64,000 bases of DNA from an uncultured Spirochaetales bacterium (GTDB lineage Bacteria; Spirochaetota; Spirochaetia; Sphaerochaetales; Sphaerochaetaceae), in NCBI GenBank assembly GCA_949282255.1, contig CASDPA010000002.1:1-64000 (forward strand). The letters are read 5' to 3'. The notes beneath the pieces are model-generated. The model was given only the letters and a program-made list of their open reading frames with translations. It was not told where the DNA came from and ran no database searches. A program made the translations under genes and the position numbers. Positions 59,100-64,000 of this stretch are shown piece after piece (the first letter of the stretch is position 1; each line of letters opens with the position of its first letter).

Positions 59100-59878
59100 G
59101 GATTTCAAGATTCATAGGAGATGAGAACGTCGACCTTCTGCATTCAAAAAAGGTTGCTCTCATAGGACTCGGAGCTGTCGGGGGCTTCTGCCTTGAGGCT
59201 TTGGCGCGCAGCGGCATAGGACGATTCAGCCTTGCGGATTTCGACAAAATAAGCGAGACAAATATCAACCGACAGATTTTGGCGCTTCACTCGACAATCG
59301 GGAAAAGCAAAGCAGAGCTTGCAAAAGAAAGGGTATTAGATATTTATCCAATGGCCCAGGTAGATGCATACGATGAGTTCGTGTGCAAAAACAATCATGA
59401 AAAAATCTTTTCCGATGCAGATATCATCATAGACTGCATAGACAGCCTTAATCCTAAAATCGATCTTCTGGAGGCTGCGGTGAAAACTGGAATTCCAGTC
59501 ATTTCAAGCATGGGGGCCGCATTAAGAAAGGATCCGTCGATGATAATGTGCGCACCTTTGAAAGATACATGGGGATGCCCTTTGGCCAGATGTGTCAGAA
59601 GTGGATTAAGGAAACGGGGTGTGGACTGTTCTTTCATGACCATATTCTCCCCTGAAAGGGTGAATTACAAATTCATTCCGCCAGAAGAAGACGAACAATT
59701 GGAATTCGATGATAAAATCCTTGATCGGGGAAGAAAACGTGTCATGCTGGGCTCTCTGCCAACAGTCACCGCAATTTTCGGGCTCAGACTCGCACATCTG
59801 GCGCTGCAGATCCTTTTGAAAGAGGGGACGTTGGAGGCTGAAAAGGAATGGGATCCCAGGAAAAACGTGCTCAATTAA
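59081..59878 (+). CDS. tcdA: tRNA threonylcarbamoyladenosine dehydratase
   Basis: A 265-aa ThiF/MoeB-fold protein. ATP-binding ALIGLGAVGGFCLEALARSG, DFDKISETNINRQI, IDCIDSLNPKIDLL and SSMGAALRKDPSMI are the TcdA (CsdL) pattern, rather than MoeB or ThiF. It catalyses cyclisation of t6A37 in tRNA to ct6A. It overlaps the TatD-like gene by 19 bases. Confidence 0.92.
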   Translation: MERQFLRISRFIGDENVDLLHSKKVALIGLGAVGGFCLEALARSGIGRFSLADFDKISETNINRQILALHSTIGKSKAELAKERVLDIYPMAQVDAYDEFVCKNNHEKIFSDADIIIDCIDSLNPKIDLLEAAVKTGIPVISSMGAALRKDPSMIMCAPLKDTWGCPLARCVRSGLRKRGVDCSFMTIFSPERVNYKFIPPEEDEQLEFDDKILDRGRKRVMLGSLPTVTAIFGLRLAHLALQILLKEGTLEAEKEWDPRKNVLN

Positions 59879-60185
59879 AAATATCGAGCTCCTCTATCAC
59901 GATTCCCGTTATCCTGATAACCATCTTAAACAAGGTGCCCTTTTCAGTATTCTCAAGAAGATTGAGGCTGACCACAGCATTTGGCATATCGGTTTTGAGA
60001 GTTGAAGTGAAGTGATACATGGTACCGTTTATTTTGAGACGCAGGGAAAAATCCCGTTCATCCCCCATCCTGTAAAGCACCTTGACCCTTGCCTGATAGG
60101 TCAAAACATAACCATCGTTGCTTTTGTCGATCCAGATTGATGAAGCATCTCCATCGACCTGGAACGGAAAACCTGTTATTTTCAT
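59871..60185 (-). CDS. Conserved-looking hypothetical protein
   Basis: A 104-aa beta-rich protein (FPFQVDGDASSIWIDKSNDG, then LKINGTMYHFTSTLK), convergent with and overlapping tcdA by 8 bases. It might be a PilZ-type barrel, but the RxxxR motif is not evident. No family assigned. Confidence 0.55.
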   Translation of the reverse strand: MKITGFPFQVDGDASSIWIDKSNDGYVLTYQARVKVLYRMGDERDFSLRLKINGTMYHFTSTLKTDMPNAVVSLNLLENTEKGTLFKMVIRITGIVIEELDIFN

Positions 60186-60455
60186 AAATCAAGATTATAT
60201 TGGACAGAAGCCTGCTTTTCAACAAACGTATTAAAAAACATGCAGAGCAAAATTAGGAACTATCAGATGGTTGTTGTGCCATGATGAAAAGAACTTGAAA
60301 AAAATTTAAAAAGATTGGACACATGCCCCGTCTATCATATTTCAATGATATCCAAGTTATTTGGAAATTGATCTCCGGCATAAAGCGGACATCAATTCCT
60401 TTTCATTCATCTCCATATCTTTTCCGGCAGGTCCAGCCTGCCGGTTTAAAAAAAA
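60186..60455 (+). other. Intergenic region, possible + strand small RNA
   Basis: No gene supported. Two hairpins are visible on the + strand: a nested one at 60367-60396 (ATTGAT/ATCAAT enclosing CCG/CGG) and an 8-bp GC stem at 60424-60444 (CCGGCAGG/CCTGCCGG) followed by TTTAAA. They could mark a short RNA ending near 60447; its promoter is not clear. Confidence 0.3.
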
Positions 60456-60482
60456 TACCACCGGAGATACTCCCCGATGGTA
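60453..60482 (-). terminator. Terminator of the AURKAIP1/COX24-like gene
   Basis: A 12-bp stem in minus-strand RNA (including G-U pairs, loop of three) spans 60456-60482 and is followed by eight U. Confidence 0.85.
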
Positions 60483-60505
60483 GGCCAAATAGATTGCAAG
60501 AGGAA

Positions 60506-60595
60506 TTACTTCTTCTTGTGTCTGTTCATTCTGAGTCTCTTCTTCCTCTTATGAGTTGCAATCTTATGCTTCTTTCTTTTCTTTCCGCAAGGCAC
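60506..60595 (-). CDS. AURKAIP1/COX24-type small basic ribosomal protein
   Basis: A 29-aa protein, MPCGKKRKKHKIATHKRKKR and nine more residues ending in Lys-Lys-Lys. It starts at GTG 60595 with AAGGAG seven bases upstream. The KKHKIATHKRKKRLRMNRHKK pattern (read across residues 8-28) is the AURKAIP1/COX24 domain, known in spirochaetes and Bacteroidetes as a tiny ribosome-associated protein. Easily missed because of its size; a strong terminator follows. Confidence 0.85.
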   Translation of the reverse strand: MPCGKKRKKHKIATHKRKKRLRMNRHKKK

Positions 60596-60765
60596 AGTAA
60601 TGCTCCTTATCCATATGGATTTAAAATGTAATTACCCGGTTATTATCAGTGTTTTCAATGACTTTAGTCAATAGGAAAACCTAAAAAACATCCCCTCTTC
60701 CACCAGCTCGCCAATACTCGGGCTGTAATAGTTATTTCTCGCTATGAAAGTTTGATGATCATCAT
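60596..60765. other. Divergent promoter region
   Basis: Holds the upstream signals of the small ribosomal protein gene (leftward) and of murD (rightward). No gene seen. Confidence 0.4.
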
Positions 60766-60794
60766 TTGTATTTGGACAATTTTTTTATTATGAT
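60766..60794 (+). promoter_or_regulatory. Candidate promoter of murD
   Basis: TTGTAT (60766-60771), 17-bp spacer, TATGAT (60789-60794). The predicted start at about 60801 is directly before the ATG at 60802, and no ribosome binding site precedes that ATG, suggesting a leaderless message. Confidence 0.45.
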
Positions 60795-60801
60795 AATAAG
60801 C

Positions 60802-62088
60802 ATGAAGGTTTTGGTCATAGGTTTCGGTCCGCACTCATCAGGCGTGGAAGCTGCTGAGTTTTACAACAGCTACGGCCATGAGGTGACCCTTTATGAGCAA
60901 AGGGAGGAAGAATCCTATGCCGCTCAAGCTGCAAGGCTTGAGGAAGAAGGCATAACAGTCCGTTTTGAGAAGCTGGATGCCTCCACTGTCAGAAACTATG
61001 ACATACTCGTAAAAGCGCCAACCATCCCCCTTAATCTGTCGATATTGAGAAATGCAAAAGAGATCACAAACGATCTTGCCGCCCTTTTAAAGCATCCTGC
61101 TGTTGAAAAGATGAAGATAGTCATAATAGTAGGCAGCAAGGGCAAGACAAGTGTCGCATCGGCTTTGGTGCATGCGCTCAATCTGATGGGTGCAAGAGCT
61201 GCCATGTGTGGCTCGATCGGAGTATCAGGCTTCCATATACTCAAGGACATAATTGAAAAAGGGGATGATGTTTATACACACCTTGTGCTTGAGATGACAA
61301 ACTGGCAGATTTCCGATACCGATTATTTTCTATACAGCCGCTGGCCAACCATCGACTGTGTTCTTCTCACCAGACAAGCAGATAGCAATAAAAGCGAAAA
61401 AAAGGAAGTATACAAGATATTTGGTCCTTGGGTGAAAAAAGCACTCGTATATAAGGATGCCAAACAGAATTTTCTTACTAAGGTCAGCTTCAACAAGAAA
61501 AACATAATATTCTTTCCAACAGTCTGGAATCCATATAAGAACAGGGAACCTTTGGAGTCCGCCTATGAGGTGCTGAAAACATTCGGCTGCCACAAGGCGG
61601 AAATAGCAAAGGCATTCTCATCTTATAAAGGTATACCCCACAGGATGGAGCATGTTGCCCTTAAAAACGGAATACTATATATAAACGACAGTGCGGCAAC
61701 ACTTCCCGAATCAGTTCTGTTCACAATGAAAATGATTGGACAAGCCTCCATACACCTCATATGCGGTGGATCGGATAAGAACAATATCGATCCGACAGGG
61801 ATGAGATATCCTTTCAAAATGGCTACTACGATCATACTGCTTAACGGCACTTTTTCAGATAAGCTGGCAGCGGTGATGGACAGAACAGGTAGAAAATACC
61901 TGGGGCCGTACAACAGCATGGATGAAGCGGTAGATGCGGCGAAAAAGGAAGCAGAGCAGAGAATCGAAGAAAAGCCGAACAGCACCCAGATAATCCTCCT
62001 TGCGCCAGGCAGCCCAGGCTATGGTATGTTCGACAGCGAGTTCGACCGCGGAGACAAATTCAAGGATGCGGTAAAAAGACTCGGATGA
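60802..62088 (+). CDS. murD: UDP-N-acetylmuramoylalanine-D-glutamate ligase
   Basis: A 428-aa Mur ligase adding D-Glu to the peptidoglycan precursor. VLVIGFGPHSSGVEAAEFY is the N-terminal nucleotide-like fold, VGSKGKTSVASALVHAL the ATP loop, and INDSAATLPESVLFTM plus LLAPGSPGYGMFDSEFDRGD the C-terminal MurD motifs (N-D-S-x-A-T and L-S-P-x-x-x-S-x-D-x-F in variant form). ATG 60802 begins at the conserved VLVIG strand. Confidence 0.9.
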   Translation: MKVLVIGFGPHSSGVEAAEFYNSYGHEVTLYEQREEESYAAQAARLEEEGITVRFEKLDASTVRNYDILVKAPTIPLNLSILRNAKEITNDLAALLKHPAVEKMKIVIIVGSKGKTSVASALVHALNLMGARAAMCGSIGVSGFHILKDIIEKGDDVYTHLVLEMTNWQISDTDYFLYSRWPTIDCVLLTRQADSNKSEKKEVYKIFGPWVKKALVYKDAKQNFLTKVSFNKKNIIFFPTVWNPYKNREPLESAYEVLKTFGCHKAEIAKAFSSYKGIPHRMEHVALKNGILYINDSAATLPESVLFTMKMIGQASIHLICGGSDKNNIDPTGMRYPFKMATTIILLNGTFSDKLAAVMDRTGRKYLGPYNSMDEAVDAAKKEAEQRIEEKPNSTQIILLAPGSPGYGMFDSEFDRGDKFKDAVKRLG

Positions 62089-62098
62089 GACTTTTCTA

Positions 62099-62127
62099 CA
62101 AAAAAGCCGCACCCATCGGATGCGGCC
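62099..62127 (-). terminator. Terminator of the metG operon
   Basis: GCCGCA/TGCGGC forms a 6-bp stem with a nine-base loop on the minus strand, followed by TTTTTT. It lies after the stop of the 130-aa hypothetical gene. Confidence 0.8.
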
Positions 62128-62151
62128 AAAACAATGAAATTGAAAGGAATC

Positions 62152-62544
62152 TCACTTTCTCCTCAAGTAAAGAACGGATGAAAAATCGTTAAGAAAATCT
62201 CTGACGCATTTTCCTCCGGCCTTGAATCCTGCAGCCCTGAGCTGGGAAAGAATGGAGAAGAATGTTGAGATCTCGACTGTTACGTCATCAGATTCGAGTG
62301 CATCCTCAAGCTCATCTTCATCCACACCCTCAAGATCATAGGTTGAGCTTTCAACCGTATCCACATCACCATTCGAGTAGATCACATCGAAGAACGTGGT
62401 TACAGTGGCATCATAAAGATCCTCGTCTTCCTTATAGTCCTGGTCGACATCCGTGTAGCAGACGACGGCCACATCGGTGGCGTCTTCCGGAATTTCAAGA
62501 ACGATATCCTCGTTCCCGAGCCCTTCAAGTTTGGAAATTTCCAT
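62152..62544 (-). CDS. Acidic hypothetical protein downstream of metG
   Basis: A 130-aa strongly acidic protein from ATG 62544, with GGAGGAG upstream; the longer frame runs into metG. The middle is an acidic strand-rich region (YTDVDQDYKEDEDLYDATVT) and the end is helical and basic. No family recognised. It starts ten bases after metG, so is co-transcribed. Confidence 0.65.
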   Translation of the reverse strand: MEISKLEGLGNEDIVLEIPEDATDVAVVCYTDVDQDYKEDEDLYDATVTTFFDVIYSNGDVDTVESSTYDLEGVDEDELEDALESDDVTVEISTFFSILSQLRAAGFKAGGKCVRDFLNDFSSVLYLRRK

Positions 62545-62554
62545 GTTCTCCTCC

Positions 62555-64000
62555 TCAGCCAACGTTTCCATTGACATATTTGTAAACCTTAAGGTGTTTG
62601 CCTTCATATCCTAAAGGAAGGCCGTCCACACAGACTTCCCCGTTCACAGTCTTCATGGGCATTGCAAAGAAATGCTCGCTCTTGAGATAAGTGGTGATCT
62701 TCTCAACCTTCTCCTCATTGTCGAATTCCATCACGGCTCCGACAGGAAATTCATCTGCAAACACAAGCTCGCAGGTAGCATGATCATGATCATCCTTATC
62801 GGAGGCCGCAATGAGCATTCCATAGCTCTTTACCCCGCGGAAATTTGCCGGCTTGAGATTGGAAACGATCACGATGTTCCTTCCAAGAAGCTCATCCTCC
62901 CTATAATAAGGCACGATCGAGGAGACTATCTGCCTCAATTCCGGCTCTCCTGTGTCGAGCTTGAGAATATAAAGCTTGTCCCCGTTCGGATGACGTTCGA
63001 CTTCCTTGACATTTGCAACCTTGAGAATAACCTTCTTCTTGAACGAATCCACAAGGCTGAGTTCTTCATTCTGATTATTGTTCATTTTTTCCTCTTTGAC
63101 TTGTTCTTCTTTCTTTTCAATTCTTTCGCTTTGAGATCCGGAATAGCGCTCACGAAGAGTCTCTATAAGCTTGTCCTCAAGCTTTGAGAAAAGGAGCTCG
63201 CATTTTTCAACCCGCACCTCCCCTTCAGTCTTTCCCACATCCGACCAGACAGAGCCCTCGCGTCCGAGGAAGGAAAGGATCTTCTCACCTGTAGAGGGAA
63301 TATAAGGACTGATCATCACTGCAAGGTCGCGGATGATGAAATAAAGGGTCGCAAGAAGATCTGCGGCCTTCTGGGGATCCTCGTTTTTGACCTTCCACGG
63401 TTCGCCGTCCTGGAAAGCCTTGTTACCCATGTCGGACAATTCGAAGATGGCGTGAAGCGCATCACGCTCTTCTGCCCTCTCAAGAAGATCTGTAATCTCC
63501 TTCTCCTTTTCCAACGCCTTAGCATAAAGCTCCTGGGAAATGGAATAAGAGCTGATCTTGGAGCCATAGAACCTGGAAATGAAGCTGAGCGTCCTATTTA
63601 CAAGGTTAGAAAGATTACCGATCAGTTCCTTGTTGACCTTGTCCTGGAAATCCTTCCAGGTGAAGGTGAAATCGCTCTTTTCAGGGCGGTTGTAGAACAT
63701 ATAGAATCTCCAGCAATCGGCGGGAATCCCTGTTTCCTGAACATCGTTGCCGAATACGCCGATACCTCTCGATTTACTGAATTTACCACCTTCGTAATTA
63801 AGGTATTCGGTCGAAGACATATGATAAAGCATCGTCCATTTTTCACCAGTTGCAAGCAGACTGGAAGGAAAGATGACAGTATGGAATGGAATGTTGTCCT
63901 TTCCTATGAATTGGAAGAGCTCGGTATTCTCGGGATCCCTCCACCAATATTGCCAGTCTTCCACCGCATTTGCAGTAATGGAAATATAGCCGATCGGAGC
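62555..64000 (-). CDS. metG: Methionyl-tRNA synthetase, 3' part (runs off the window)
   Basis: The window holds the last 481 residues; the frame is open to base 64000 (APIGYISITANAVEDWQYWW). KFSKSRGIGVFG is the KMSKS-type loop, followed by the anticodon-binding helical domain (NLSNLVNRTLSFISRFYG). After a Lys/Glu-rich linker the C-terminal ~150 residues are an EMAP/Trbp111-type tRNA-binding OB domain (VERHPNGDKLYILKLDTGE, then NLKPANFRGVKSYGMLIAA). The N-terminal HIGH motif lies outside the window. Confidence 0.95.
   Translation of the reverse strand, partial: APIGYISITANAVEDWQYWWRDPENTELFQFIGKDNIPFHTVIFPSSLLATGEKWTMLYHMSSTEYLNYEGGKFSKSRGIGVFGNDVQETGIPADCWRFYMFYNRPEKSDFTFTWKDFQDKVNKELIGNLSNLVNRTLSFISRFYGSKISSYSISQELYAKALEKEKEITDLLERAEERDALHAIFELSDMGNKAFQDGEPWKVKNEDPQKAADLLATLYFIIRDLAVMISPYIPSTGEKILSFLGREGSVWSDVGKTEGEVRVEKCELLFSKLEDKLIETLRERYSGSQSERIEKKEEQVKEEKMNNNQNEELSLVDSFKKKVILKVANVKEVERHPNGDKLYILKLDTGEPELRQIVSSIVPYYREDELLGRNIVIVSNLKPANFRGVKSYGMLIAASDKDDHDHATCELVFADEFPVGAVMEFDNEEKVEKITTYLKSEHFFAMPMKTVNGEVCVDGLPLGYEGKHLKVYKYVNGNVG

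Overview
The window is a spirochaete chromosome carrying one complete, apparently intact 40.5-kb siphovirus-type prophage. The host assignment rests on two ribosomal/housekeeping blocks whose order I recall from Treponema: rpsB-tsf-frr-uppS-cdsA-dxr-rseP, and rpsF-ssb-rpsR-(DUF2232 membrane protein)-rplI-dnaB. A tiny AURKAIP1/COX24-type basic ribosomal protein and several lipobox-bearing proteins agree with it. I cannot name a species.

Layout. 1-3069: host (adk, a UPRT-family protein, a TPR lipoprotein, rnhA). About 3079-43592: prophage. 43561-64000: host (parvulin, CYTH protein, membrane protein, a probable small RNA, argG, the rpsB block, the rpsF/dnaB block read leftwards, mntP behind a manganese riboswitch, a TatD-like gene, tcdA, murD, and the 3' part of metG running off the window).

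Prophage. A + strand lysogeny block (40973-43503: CI-like repressor, a lipoprotein moron, tyrosine integrase) faces a long, densely overlapping leftward series of genes. Reading leftward: a ribbon-helix-helix protein, Xis-like protein, SNF2-type helicase, VRR-NUC nuclease, a RecB/Cas4-like nuclease fused to a Sak4-like ATPase, DUF669 ssDNA-binding protein, family B DNA polymerase, possible clamp, MazG-like and ThyX-like proteins and a primase-helicase. Next come an array of twelve 10-bp iteron-like repeats (candidate origin), an ArpU/RinA-like late regulator, a ParB-DUF4417 protein, terminase, metalloprotease, spanins, receptor-binding module, portal, head genes, tail genes with a programmed -1 frameshift, a holin pair, and a separately promoted four-gene cassette.

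The standout feature is a diversity-generating retroelement (DGR) at 18939-21699. It has a DGR-type reverse transcriptase, a 108-bp template repeat and a matching 108-bp variable repeat at the 3' end of a C-type-lectin-like tail-tip gene. The two repeats differ at 17 positions, every one an adenine in the template. The phage can therefore rewrite the tip of its receptor-binding apparatus.

The prophage sits in the last codons of a parvulin gene. It rebuilds that gene's C-terminus with its own codons, while the displaced original end is still readable next to rnhA. Parvulin and rnhA were evidently adjacent, with overlapping stop and start, before integration.
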